Shown: positions 43,587 through 51,907 of the stretch, piece after piece
How positions within the stretch are numbered: position 1 is the stretch's first letter
Layout: each line of letters starts with the position of its first letter
Assembly: GCA_038117205.1 (NCBI GenBank)
Contig: JAYOFL010000007.1
Span: forward strand, 18,564 to 82,563
DNA: 64,000 nucleotides
From: JAQBZY01 sp038117205
Lineage (GTDB): Bacteria; Pseudomonadota; Alphaproteobacteria; Rhodospirillales; Casp-alpha2
Direction: 5' to 3'
Program-made: the position numbers and the translations under genes
Notes under the pieces: model-generated
Told to the model about the DNA's origin: nothing
The model's input: the letters and a program-made list of their open reading frames with translations, nothing else
Database searches by the model: none

Positions 43587-44791
43587 TGTAGTAGTTCCGA
43601 CCCGATCTGACAGTCACCGGTTTTGACGCGGTATCTGTCAGGTCATATTCAGCCTATGAACTTTTCCTTCCAGATTTGTTTGCCGTCGACCAAGGTCTGC
43701 ATGGGTGTACGCCCTTCGCAGATTTTTCCCTGATGCGTGCGATCATTGTTGTAGTGATCGATCCATTCGTCGAGGTCTTTTTGCAGCATGTCGATGCTGT
43801 CATAGACCTTCTTTCGGAACGCCACCTGATAGAACTCCTGCAAGACGGTTTTGTGGAACCGCTCACAGATGCCGTTGGTCTGCGGTGATTTGACTTTGGT
43901 TTTGGTATGGCCGATGTCGTTGATGGCCAGGAACAACTGATAATCATGCTGATCGGCGCGACCGCAATACTCGGTTCCGCGATCCGTCAGAATGCGCAGC
44001 ACCGGCAGATCGTGTTCGTCGTAGAACGGCAACACTTTGTCGTTGAGCATGTCAGCCGCAGTGATCGGCGTCTTGGTCGTATACAGCTTGGTCTGGGCGA
44101 CCTTGGCATAGGTGTCGATGTAGGTCTGCTGATAGACCCGGCCAACGCCTTTCAAGGTGCCGACATAGAAGGTGTCCTGGGCGCCGAGATAACCGGGGTG
44201 CGCGGTCTCGATCTCGCCCCAGGCTTCGTCGTCGAGCTTCTTCTTTTCCAATGCCTGGACTTGGGCCTCGGTCAGCACAATGCCGTCTTCGGCGACTTTC
44301 GCCTCCAAGGCTTTCAGGCGGACTTTGAAGTTCGCCAGATCGTGACGCAGCCAGATCGAACGGACACCACTGGCGGAGACAAAGACGCCACGCTTACGCA
44401 GCTCATTGCTGACCCGGACCTGGCCATGGGCTGGTTGCTCGATGGCGTAGGACACAACAGCCTGTTCGGTTTTCTCATCGACCCGGTTCTTTAGGTTTGG
44501 CACGCGACGATGCTTCTCCAAAAGTGCCTCGACACCTCCTTGCTCGACCGCATCGCGATAACGATAGAACGTGTCCCGTGACAGCCCCATCACCTGGCAA
44601 GCCTTCGAGACATTGCCCAGTTCCTCGGCCAAGTTTAGAAGACCGACTTTGTGACGGATGATTTTTTGACTACTCTGCAACATGAGGGTTACCTCCAATA
44701 TGGTTTTGATGGTGTCGTTTGCACCGTCATCAAAACCGGTAACCCTCGCTCCTTCAACGAAGCGGTGTCAGATCAGGTCTGAACTACTACA
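43587..44791 (-). mobile_element. complete IS481 family insertion sequence
   Basis: A 1205-bp element. The ends are inverted repeats of about 26 bp, both beginning TGTAGTAGTTC and continuing GACC/GATCTGACA with two mismatches. It holds a single full-length transposase gene on the minus strand and is flanked by a perfect TATAAAT duplication. Its GC content is visibly lower than that of the surrounding chromosome. It occupies the gap between the cyclase/small-ORF region and a repeat-rich stretch. Confidence 0.93.
43649..44683 (-). CDS. IS481 family transposase
   Basis: A 344-residue DDE transposase with an N-terminal HTH (LLNLAEELGNVSKACQVMGL then SRDTFYRYRDAVEQGG). The RNase-H-like catalytic core has Asp in QQTYIDTYAKVA, Asp in RILTDRGTEYCGR and Glu in NGICERFHKTVLQEFY. 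The ATG at 44683 has GGAGG 8 nt upstream; a TTG at 44698 would extend it by five residues. The reading frame is intact, so the element is potentially active. Confidence 0.93.
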   Translation of the reverse strand: MLQSSQKIIRHKVGLLNLAEELGNVSKACQVMGLSRDTFYRYRDAVEQGGVEALLEKHRRVPNLKNRVDEKTEQAVVSYAIEQPAHGQVRVSNELRKRGVFVSASGVRSIWLRHDLANFKVRLKALEAKVAEDGIVLTEAQVQALEKKKLDDEAWGEIETAHPGYLGAQDTFYVGTLKGVGRVYQQTYIDTYAKVAQTKLYTTKTPITAADMLNDKVLPFYDEHDLPVLRILTDRGTEYCGRADQHDYQLFLAINDIGHTKTKVKSPQTNGICERFHKTVLQEFYQVAFRKKVYDSIDMLQKDLDEWIDHYNNDRTHQGKICEGRTPMQTLVDGKQIWKEKFIG

Positions 44792-44800
44792 TATAAATTT

Positions 44801-44998
44801 ATGAAGGAAATCAGTGTTTTAGGAAAAATTTTCGGGTTCGCGTCGCGGCAAGATTTCCGTGTGTGGCGCAATATTCGGCAGATGTTGTGGCGGCGGATTC
44901 CGGACGCACAGATTGTTGTGACCGGCGCGCACTATCGGTTGTCGAGTTTCCTAGTATCGCTCTTCGCCTCTCATCATAAACCGTCACCCCGGACTTGA
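44801..44998 (+). CDS. small hypothetical reading frame next to the IS
   Basis: A 65-codon frame with AT-rich first half (KEISVLGKIFGF, WRNIRQMLWRRIPD) that terminates inside a palindromic repeat. No ribosome-binding site is visible and the 5' flank was altered by the IS insertion. Probably a decayed or spurious gene; listed because the 44.8-45.3 kb stretch otherwise holds only repeats. Confidence 0.2.
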   Translation: MKEISVLGKIFGFASRQDFRVWRNIRQMLWRRIPDAQIVVTGAHYRLSSFLVSLFASHHKPSPRT

Positions 44999-45121
44999 TC
45001 CGGGGTCCATTTTCGCATGACGCCGATGGGTGCAACGCCGATTCCAAAGCACCCTGGAATCAGTGACCCAAACATTTGCTTGGTCGTCCACATGGACCCC
45101 GGGTCGAGCCCGGGGTGACGG
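44982..45121. repeat. palindromic REP-like doublet, copy D
   Basis: A 140-bp element from CGTCACCCCGGACTTGATCC to GGGTCGAGCCCGGGGTGACG, with a degenerate central ATTCCAAAGCACCCTGGAAT. First of three copies in tandem array here. Confidence 0.85.
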
Positions 45122-45157
45122 CTGTGTGCGCGGCTGCTGTCGACACTCTCCTACCCT

Positions 45158-45283
45158 CGTCACCCCGGATTTACCTGCCCCCGGCTCGACCGGGGGTTCC
45201 GGGGTCCACTCTTCGACATGGCACGTGCATCAGAATGTGGACCCCGGGACGAGCCCGGGGTGACCCCGGGTCAAGCCCGGGGC
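45158..45283. repeat. palindromic REP-like element, copy E (rearranged)
   Basis: Starts CGTCACCCCGGATTTACC and includes GGACGAGCCCGGGGTGACCC followed by CGGGTCAAGCCCGGGGC. Two half-elements appear nested, suggesting recombination between copies. Confidence 0.75.
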
Positions 45284-45303
45284 AGGCAGGCCGAACAAAT
45301 TTT

Positions 45304-45330
45304 CTCACCCCGGACTTGATCCGGGGTCCA
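45304..45330. repeat. palindromic REP-like half element, copy F
   Basis: Only the left palindrome (CACCCCGGACTTGATCC with GGGGTCCA) remains, ending 6 bp before the stop codon of the GntR gene. It can act as its 3' hairpin. Confidence 0.75.
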
Positions 45331-45336
45331 TCTTTT

Positions 45337-46035
45337 TCAGTCGTAGACCGCCGGTTCGCCGCCGCGCTCGGCGACGCCTTCCGCGATCGCCTGCTTCACG
45401 GTCAGGCGCTTGTTTTCCAGATGCCGCTTGAGGACATCGGCGAGGCGCGCCCCGTCGCGCGCCTCCAATGCCGCCAGCATGTCCTCGTGTTCCTTCATGG
45501 CCTGATCCCAACGGGCCTGCGTCATGTTGGCGCGGAAGCGGGCCAGCCGGATACGGCCCGACAGGCTCCGCATCTGGTTGGCGAGCGTCGGGTTGGCGGC
45601 GGCATCCAGGATCATCTCGTGGATCTGCTGGTTCAGGCGGAAGTAGGGGGTGAGTTCCCGCTTCGCGTGGTGCACGGCCATCTGATAGTGCAGCGCGCGG
45701 ATTTCCGCGAACTCGGTTTCGGTCAGGCGACGGCAGGCGAGCTCACCGGCGAGCGCCTCCAGCGCCCCCATCACCGGGAAGATTTCGTCCACATCTTCCG
45801 GCTTGAGCACGGCGACGCGCGCACCCCGGTTCGGCAACAGATCGAGTAGTCCCTCGTTGCCGAGCACCTTGAGGGCTTCGCGGAGCGGTGTCCGGGAAAT
45901 GCCGAAGCGGTCGCAGAGTTTCTGTTCCGGCACCCGCTCGCCGCCGACCAGCTCGCCGGAGAAGATCATCTCGCGGATACGCGCCGTCAGTTCCTCGTGC
46001 AGCGGCGCGCGGACCGGGGCGGCGATCTGGTTCAT
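45337..46035 (-). CDS. GntR family transcriptional regulator, FadR/FCD subfamily
   Basis: A 232-residue regulator: winged HTH (residues about 10-75, GERVPEQKLCDRFGISRTPL then REALKVLGNEGLLDL) and an all-helical FCD ligand domain with the metal/ligand histidines in HYQMAVHHAKR, NQQIHEMILDAA and EHEDMLAALEARD. FCD regulators usually sense hydroxy- or keto-acids. It overlaps the stop of the upstream dehydrogenase gene by 4 bp, so it is in that operon. It probably binds the TTGTATTCAT repeats in the divergent promoter. Confidence 0.92.
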   Translation of the reverse strand: MNQIAAPVRAPLHEELTARIREMIFSGELVGGERVPEQKLCDRFGISRTPLREALKVLGNEGLLDLLPNRGARVAVLKPEDVDEIFPVMGALEALAGELACRRLTETEFAEIRALHYQMAVHHAKRELTPYFRLNQQIHEMILDAAANPTLANQMRSLSGRIRLARFRANMTQARWDQAMKEHEDMLAALEARDGARLADVLKRHLENKRLTVKQAIAEGVAERGGEPAVYD

Positions 46036-49025
46036 GCCCCCTTCTCCGGCAGCGCGCGTTCGAGCACGCGGGCGACGTGCACCGCGTCCCTGGCCGCGCC
46101 GTCGTGAATCTGGTGCCGGCAACTGGTGCCGTCGGCGACGATCAGCGTGTCGGCGCCGGCGTCCCGCACCTTCGGCAGCAGCGACAGTTCCGCCATCTTC
46201 ATGGAGACGTCGAAATTCTCCGCCTCATAGCCGAAGGCGCCGGCCATGCCGCAGCAACTGCTCTCGATAGTCTTCACGTCGAGACCGGGCACCGCGCGCA
46301 ACACCTTCTCGACGCTGCCCATGACGGCGAAGGCCTTCTGGTGGCAATGCCCGTGCAGCAGCGCTTTCGTTTCGGCGAGCGGCTTCATGTCGAGTTTGAA
46401 CTCGCCGGCGTCGATTTCACGGGCGATGAATTCCTCCAACAGCAGCGCGTTGTCGGCGAGCAGGTTCGCTTCCTCGCCAGGCAGCATCGCCTTGAACTCG
46501 TCGCGGAGCGTCAGCAGGCACGACGGCTCCAACCCGACGACGGGGACGCCCGCCCTGACATAGGGGAGGAGCGCGGCGAGCGTGCGGCGCGCTTCGACCT
46601 TCGCTTCGTCGACCAGACCGGCGGCGAGGAAGGTGCGGCCGCAGCAGAGCGAACGCTCCCCGTCGGCGGCCTTGGCGGCGACGACGCGGTAGCCCGCCGC
46701 GTCCAGCACGCGCTTGGCGGCACGCAAATTCTCCGGCTCGAAGTAGGTATTGAAGGTATCGCCGAACAGCACCACGGGCTTGCCGGCCGGGCAGCAATTG
46801 GGATCGACGCCGACGTCGGCCGGATCGAAACGGTCGCCCCGCCACTGAGGCAGCGTGCGCCTGGCGCTGAAGCCCAAGAGCTTTTCCGACAGCCACGCCA
46901 GGCCCGGCAGCTTGTCGCGGAGATTGAGCAGCGGCGCCGCCTTCGACGCCATTTCGGCGTAGCGCGGCAGATACGCGATCAGCCTGTCTTTGAGCGAAAG
47001 CCCGTGCCGCTTCGTGTACTGGTGCAGGAACTCGATCTTCATCTTCGCCATGTCGACGCCGGTCGGGCATTCCCGCTTGCAGCCCTTGCAGCCGACGCAA
47101 AGCCGCATGGTCTCCTTCATGGCGTCCGACGTCAGCGCGTCCGGGCCGAGGTGACCGGAGAGCGCGAGACGAAGCGTGTTGGCGCGGCCGCGCGTCAGGT
47201 GCTGCTCGTCCTTGGTGACGCGGAACGACGGGCACATGACGCCCGGGTCGGATTTCCGGCAGGCGCCGTTGTTGTTGCACATCTCGGCGGCCGCCGCGAA
47301 GCCGCCCCACTCCGACCAGTCGAGGGCCGGGTCGATGTCGATCCACTTGTGGCCGGGCTTGAAGCGGAACAGCGTCCGGTCGTCCATCTTCGGACCGTCG
47401 ACGATCTTCCCTGGGTTCATCAGGCCGTCCGGGTCGAAGGCTCGCTTCACGTCCTTGAAGGCGGCGACCATGCGGGCGCCGAACATGGGCTCGTGGAATT
47501 CCGAACGGACCAGCCCGTCGCCGTGCTCGCCGGAATGCGAGCCCTTGTATTCCCGCACCATCTCGAAGGCTTCTTCGGCGATGGCCCGCATCTGCTTGGC
47601 GCCCAGTTCCTGCTTGAGGTTGATCACCGGGCGGACGTGCAGCGTGCCGACGGAGGCGTGCGCGTACCACGTGCCCTCGGTGCCGTGCTTATGGAACACC
47701 TGCGTCAGGCGGTCCGTGTATTCGGCGAGGTCCTCTAGGCGCACGGCGCAGTCCTCGACGAAGGAGATCGGCTTCCCGTCCCCCTTCATCGACATCATGA
47801 TGTTGAGGCCGGATTTCCGCACTTCCCAGACGGCCTTCTGGAATTCCGGTTCCGTCGCCTCGACGACGGCGCCCGGGAAACCGAGATCGGCCATGACGCC
47901 GCCGAGTTCCTTCAAGCGGCGCAGGTTTTCGCCCTGATCCTCTTCGGCGAATTCGACCAGCAGCAATGCATCCGGTTCCCCCCTGACGAATTTGTCGACG
48001 GTCGCTCGGAACATCGGGATGGCGCGGCTGAGCTCGATCATCGTGCGGTCGACCAGCTCGACGGCAACTGGACCCAGCTTGACGATGTGCTGCGCCGCGT
48101 CCATGGCGGCGTAGAATTTCGGGAAGTGGCAGATGCCGAGGGTCTTCGATTTCGGCAGCGGCTGCAGCTTGAGGTCCACCGCCGTCGAGAACGCGAGCGT
48201 TCCTTCCGAGCCGACCAAAAGGTGCGCCAGGTTCGGCTCGCCCACCACGTCGTGCACGGTGGCGTTGTCCCAGCCGCCGCGCGCCGGCCCCTCGGGCATG
48301 ACAGCGTCGATGTTGTAGCCGCCGACGCGGCGCATCAGATCGGGGAAACGCGCCTTGATCTCGTCCTCTTCGCGCCGGCCGATGTCGAGCAGCCGCGCCA
48401 CCAGATCGCGCTGTCCGTCCGAGAGCCCGGCCATGCCGGCGTTGTCGGAAACCGCGCCGAAGTGCATGGCGCCGCCGTCGGCGAGAAAGGCGTCCACGCC
48501 GGCGACGTTGTCCCGCATGGTGCCGTAGCGGATCGAACGCGAGCCGCAGGAGTTGTTGCCGGTCATGCCGCCGATGGTGGCGCGCGACGAGGTCGAGACG
48601 TCGACCGGGAACCACAGCACGTGCGGTTTCAAAAAGGCGTTCAGGTGATCGAGCACGATGCCCGGCTCGACCCGGCAGGTGCGCTTTTCCGGATCGAAGG
48701 CCAGCACCTTGTTCATGTGCTTGGAGAGATCGACGACGATGGCCTCGCCGATGGTCTGGCCGCACTGCGACGTGCCGCCGCCCCTCGGCAGCACCGGCAC
48801 GCCTTCCGCGCGGGCCACGTCGATGACGGCGCGGACATCGGCGGCATGCCTGGCGACGACGACGCCGACCGGCTCGATCTGATAGTGCGACGCGTCGGTG
48901 GAATAGCGGCCGCGCGTGAAGGGATCGAACAGCACCTGGCCCTCGACGGCGCCCATCAGGCGCTGCGCCAGCTTGCCGTCGCCGATGCGGCCCGTCGGTC
49001 GCAGTCCATAGTTTTCGCGGGGCAT
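46032..49025 (-). CDS. FAD-binding and Fe-S 2-hydroxyacid dehydrogenase (GlcD-GlcF/Dld fusion type)
   Basis: A 997-residue fusion. The N-terminal FAD_binding_4 PCMH domain has LPRGGGTSQCGQTIGEAIV, then SRATIGGMTGNNSCGSRSI. The FAD-oxidase C-terminal domain spans about residues 240-490. A ferredoxin-type region carries CNNNGACRK and CVGCKGCKRECPTG (about 643). CCG domains include CCGRTFLAAG and SCCGMAGAFGYEAE. Such enzymes oxidise glycolate, D-lactate or related 2-hydroxyacids and pass electrons to the respiratory chain. The ATG at 49025 is favoured by GAGGGAG 6 nt upstream; an ATG at 49073 lies inside the operator repeat. Confidence 0.9.
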   Translation of the reverse strand: MPRENYGLRPTGRIGDGKLAQRLMGAVEGQVLFDPFTRGRYSTDASHYQIEPVGVVVARHAADVRAVIDVARAEGVPVLPRGGGTSQCGQTIGEAIVVDLSKHMNKVLAFDPEKRTCRVEPGIVLDHLNAFLKPHVLWFPVDVSTSSRATIGGMTGNNSCGSRSIRYGTMRDNVAGVDAFLADGGAMHFGAVSDNAGMAGLSDGQRDLVARLLDIGRREEDEIKARFPDLMRRVGGYNIDAVMPEGPARGGWDNATVHDVVGEPNLAHLLVGSEGTLAFSTAVDLKLQPLPKSKTLGICHFPKFYAAMDAAQHIVKLGPVAVELVDRTMIELSRAIPMFRATVDKFVRGEPDALLLVEFAEEDQGENLRRLKELGGVMADLGFPGAVVEATEPEFQKAVWEVRKSGLNIMMSMKGDGKPISFVEDCAVRLEDLAEYTDRLTQVFHKHGTEGTWYAHASVGTLHVRPVINLKQELGAKQMRAIAEEAFEMVREYKGSHSGEHGDGLVRSEFHEPMFGARMVAAFKDVKRAFDPDGLMNPGKIVDGPKMDDRTLFRFKPGHKWIDIDPALDWSEWGGFAAAAEMCNNNGACRKSDPGVMCPSFRVTKDEQHLTRGRANTLRLALSGHLGPDALTSDAMKETMRLCVGCKGCKRECPTGVDMAKMKIEFLHQYTKRHGLSLKDRLIAYLPRYAEMASKAAPLLNLRDKLPGLAWLSEKLLGFSARRTLPQWRGDRFDPADVGVDPNCCPAGKPVVLFGDTFNTYFEPENLRAAKRVLDAAGYRVVAAKAADGERSLCCGRTFLAAGLVDEAKVEARRTLAALLPYVRAGVPVVGLEPSCLLTLRDEFKAMLPGEEANLLADNALLLEEFIAREIDAGEFKLDMKPLAETKALLHGHCHQKAFAVMGSVEKVLRAVPGLDVKTIESSCCGMAGAFGYEAENFDVSMKMAELSLLPKVRDAGADTLIVADGTSCRHQIHDGAARDAVHVARVLERALPEKGA

Positions 49026-49060
49026 CGCGGTCTCCCTCGTTGATCGGTCGATAGCGTAGC

Positions 49061-49137
49061 AAATTGTATTCATTTTTCAAGATGTATCGTCGAATGGCGG
49101 AAAATAGGGGTTGCCGGCGCAGAAAATTGTATTCATT
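49061..49137. promoter_or_regulatory. paired 14-bp direct repeats, candidate GntR operators
   Basis: AAATTGTATTCATT occurs perfectly at 49061-49074 and at 49124-49137, 63 bp apart (about six helical turns). The site lies in the divergent region between the dehydrogenase-gntR operon and the aminotransferase operon. The TTGTATtCAt core resembles FadR/FCD-family half-symmetric sites. The co-transcribed GntR protein is the obvious candidate ligand. Confidence 0.6.
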
Positions 49138-49189
49138 ATGCGCCGACCATTAACCGGGCGGTCGAACCGCCGGAACGGAGGACATCATC

Positions 49190-50362
49190 ATGGCGCATCG
49201 GAGCGGCCGTCATTTCCTGCAGATCCCGGGGCCGAGCCCGGTTCCCGACCGCGTGCTGCGCGCCATGGACAACCCGACCATCGACCATCGAGGTCCCGAA
49301 TTCGGCGAGCTGGGCAGCCGCGTGCTGGAACGCTGCAAGGAGGTCTTCAAGACCGAACAGCCGGTGATCGTGTTCCCGTCGTCGGGCACCGGCGCCTGGG
49401 AAGCGGCGCTCGTCAACACGCTGTCCCCCGGCGACAAGGTCCTTATGTTCGAGACCGGCCAGTTCGCGACGCTGTGGCAGGAGATGGCGAACCGCATCGG
49501 CCTCGACGTCACGTTCGTTTCCGGCGACTGGCGGCACGGCGTCGATCCGTCGGAAGTGGAAAAGCGCCTGAAGGCCGACACGAAGCACGAATACAAGGCG
49601 GTCTGCTGCGTGCACAACGAGACGTCGACCGGCGTCACGTCGCGCATCGGCGAGGTGCGGAAGGCCATCGACCGCGCCGGCCATCCGGCGCTGTTCATGG
49701 TCGACACCATTTCCGGCCTCGCGTCGGCCGACTTCCGGCACGACGAATGGAAGGTCGACGTGTCGGTAAGCTGCTCGCAGAAGGGCCTGATGCTGCCGCC
49801 GGGCCTCGGTTTCAACTGCGTCTCCAAGAAGGCGCTGGACGCTGCCGAGCACAGCAAGTTCACCAAGTCCTATTGGGATTGGGGGCCGATGCTCGGCAAC
49901 AACGCCAGCGGCTTCTTCCCGTATACGCCGGCGACCAACATGCTGTACGGCCTGGAAGAGTCGCTGAAGATGCTGCTCGACGACGAAGGGCTGGAAAACG
50001 TCTTCGCGCGTCACAAGCGGCACGCCAAGGCGACGCGCCTCGCCGTCGAACACTGGGGCCTGGAAGTGCTCTGCCAGAACGAGGACGAACACTCGCCGGT
50101 GCTGACCGCCGTGCTGCTCCCCGATGGCCATGACGCCGACAAGGTACGGAAAGTCATCCTCGACAAGTTCAACATGTCCTTGGGCACCGGCCTCGGCAAG
50201 GTGAAGGGCAAGGTGTTCCGCATCGGGCACCTGGGCGACATCAACGACCTTACCCTCGTCGGTACGCTCGGCGGCGTCGAGATGGGTCTGGCGCTCGCCG
50301 GCGTGCCGATCAAGAAGGGCGGCGCGCAGGCGGCGATGGACTACCTCGCCGAGACCGCGTGA
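49190..50362 (+). CDS. PLP-dependent alanine/serine-glyoxylate aminotransferase family protein
   Basis: A 390-residue class V aminotransferase. It begins FLQIPGPSPVPDRVLRAMDNP, the SGAT/AGAT signature. It has SSGTGAWEAALVNTL for phosphate binding, MVDTISGLAS with the PLP-contacting Asp, and the Schiff-base Lys198 in SCSQKGLMLPPG. Family members transfer amino groups to glyoxylate; some act on sulfonate or phosphonate keto-acids. First gene of a plus-strand operon with the enoyl-CoA hydratase (TGATG overlap). It lies divergent from the hydroxyacid dehydrogenase, whose keto-acid product it could transaminate. Confidence 0.9.
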   Translation: MAHRSGRHFLQIPGPSPVPDRVLRAMDNPTIDHRGPEFGELGSRVLERCKEVFKTEQPVIVFPSSGTGAWEAALVNTLSPGDKVLMFETGQFATLWQEMANRIGLDVTFVSGDWRHGVDPSEVEKRLKADTKHEYKAVCCVHNETSTGVTSRIGEVRKAIDRAGHPALFMVDTISGLASADFRHDEWKVDVSVSCSQKGLMLPPGLGFNCVSKKALDAAEHSKFTKSYWDWGPMLGNNASGFFPYTPATNMLYGLEESLKMLLDDEGLENVFARHKRHAKATRLAVEHWGLEVLCQNEDEHSPVLTAVLLPDGHDADKVRKVILDKFNMSLGTGLGKVKGKVFRIGHLGDINDLTLVGTLGGVEMGLALAGVPIKKGGAQAAMDYLAETA

Positions 50363-51147
50363 TGTCGGACGAACACGTTCTCGTCCAGCGCTCTGACGCC
50401 GGTATCGTCACGGTCACGCTCAACCGGCCGGAAAAGCTCAACGCGCTGACCAAGTCCATGTGGGGGCGCCTGGGCCAGGTGTTCCGCGAACTGTCGGCGG
50501 ACGACGGCGTGCGCTGCATCGTCATCGCGGGGGCCGGCGACAAGTCGTTCAGCCCCGGCAACGACATCTCGGAATTCGAGACCGACCGCTCGAACTCGAA
50601 ACTCGCCGCCGCCTACGGCCAATTGATGCACGAGACCATCGTCGCCCTGAAGGACTGCCCGCATCCGACCGTCGCCATGATCAAGGGCATCTGCGTCGGC
50701 GGCGGGTTGGAGATCGCCGGGCTCTGCGACGTCCGCGTCTGCGGCGAAAAGTCCCGCTTCGGCGCGCCCATTGCCAGGCTCGGCCTGGTCATGGGCTATT
50801 CGGAAATCGGCGCGCTCCGCGCCCTGGTCGGTCCTGGCCGGGCGCTGGAAATCCTCCTCGAAGGCAAGATCATGGACTCAGCCGAGGCGCTCCGTCTCGG
50901 CATCGTCAGCCGCGTCGTCGCCGACGCGGACGTCGAGAATGAAGCCATGGAAACGGCGGCCCGCATTGCCACCGGCGCGCCGCTGGTGCACCGCTGGCAC
51001 AAGAAGTTCCTGCGCCGGCTCGCCGATCCCGCGCCCGTCTCCGAAGAAGAGATGGCGGAAAGCTGCGCCTGCTACGATACCGAGGACTTCAAGGAGGGGT
51101 ACAAATCCTTCCTCGAGAAGAAGACGCCCGACTTCAAGGGTCGCTGA
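50362..51147 (+). CDS. enoyl-CoA hydratase/isomerase family protein
   Basis: A 261-residue crotonase-fold protein: VTVTLNRPEKLNALTKSMW at the start, oxyanion-hole blocks GAGDKSFSPGNDISEF and IKGICVGGGLEIAGLCDVRV. The usual catalytic Glu positions are not both clear, so it could be a hydratase, isomerase or hydrolase variant. The ATG at 50362 shares its A with the aminotransferase stop codon, indicating coupling. Confidence 0.88.
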   Translation: MSDEHVLVQRSDAGIVTVTLNRPEKLNALTKSMWGRLGQVFRELSADDGVRCIVIAGAGDKSFSPGNDISEFETDRSNSKLAAAYGQLMHETIVALKDCPHPTVAMIKGICVGGGLEIAGLCDVRVCGEKSRFGAPIARLGLVMGYSEIGALRALVGPGRALEILLEGKIMDSAEALRLGIVSRVVADADVENEAMETAARIATGAPLVHRWHKKFLRRLADPAPVSEEEMAESCACYDTEDFKEGYKSFLEKKTPDFKGR

Positions 51148-51204
51148 CGTTGCGGTCGATTGCGTCCTGGCCTCGGGGTAGCCTCGCGATATAGGCTCGC
51201 CCCC

Positions 51205-51864
51205 ATGCCCGACGTTTCCAGTTTCGCGCTCTTCTTCGCCGCCGCCTTCGTGCTCGCGGTCACGCCCGGCCCCGGCATCTTCTATGTTGCGGCGCGGACA
51301 CTTTCCGGCGGCCGTTCGGAAGGGGTGGCGTCGAGCTTCGGCACCGGGCTCGGCGGCATGGCGCACGTGCTGGCGGGTGGCCTCGGTGTCTCCGCTCTCG
51401 TGCTGGCGAGCGCCGAGGCGTTCGCCGCGCTGAAGCTGATCGGCGCCGCCTATCTGATCTGGCTCGGCATCCGGACCTTCCGTTCCGCCCGCATGGAGGC
51501 GTCCGCCGGGTTTCCCGAAAACGCCGGTCCACCGACAGGCACTAAACACGGATTCGGCCGGGCGTTCCGCGAAGGCGTTCTCGTCGAAGCCCTGAACCCG
51601 AAGACGGCGGCGTTCTTCCTCGCCTTCATTCCGCAGTTCGTCAACGCCGCCGCCGGCAATGTCGCGCTGCAGTTCGTGGTGCTCGGCTCCGTTTCCGTCG
51701 CCCTCAACACGCTCGCGGACATCGTCGTCGCCTTCGCGGCAAGCGCCATCCGCGACGGCGCCTCGGCGCGCCCAAAGCTGATCGGCCGTTTGCGCCAGAC
51801 GTCGGGAGCGGCGATGATCACGCTCGGCGTCGGCCTCCTTTTAGCGAAGCGCCCGGCCCCATGA
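51205..51864 (+). CDS. LysE/RhtB family exporter
   Basis: A 219-residue inner-membrane protein with about six helices. The N-terminus FALFFAAAFVLAVTPGPGIFYV contains the family TPGP motif, and LKLIGAAYLIWLGIRTFRS and EALNPKTAAFFLAFIPQFV are diagnostic. It exports amino acids or similar small zwitterions. The ATG at 51205 gives the canonical start. It lies 57 bp after the enoyl-CoA hydratase gene and before the CoA-transferase gene, on the same strand. Confidence 0.9.
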   Translation: MPDVSSFALFFAAAFVLAVTPGPGIFYVAARTLSGGRSEGVASSFGTGLGGMAHVLAGGLGVSALVLASAEAFAALKLIGAAYLIWLGIRTFRSARMEASAGFPENAGPPTGTKHGFGRAFREGVLVEALNPKTAAFFLAFIPQFVNAAAGNVALQFVVLGSVSVALNTLADIVVAFAASAIRDGASARPKLIGRLRQTSGAAMITLGVGLLLAKRPAP

Positions 51865-51907
51865 ACGACAAGAAGAAAGCCAATCGGACACATCCAAGGA
51901 CTCGACG

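Larger units (their letters stand above)
43580..44798. repeat. 7-bp target-site duplication TATAAAT flanking the IS element
   Basis: TATAAAT occurs at 43580-43586 immediately left of the element and at 44792-44798 immediately right of it. This is a perfect duplication showing a simple transposition event. Confidence 0.85.

Noticed and set aside
44982..45330. Repeat cluster considered as a CRISPR array
   Set aside because: Units are 27-140 bp palindromes of unequal length with no regular repeat-spacer pattern and no cas genes.
45030..45849. Open frames running through the repeat cluster and opposite the GntR gene
   Set aside because: Their protein sequences derive from the palindromic repeats (PGSSPG, SGVTV type) and from the antisense of gntR.
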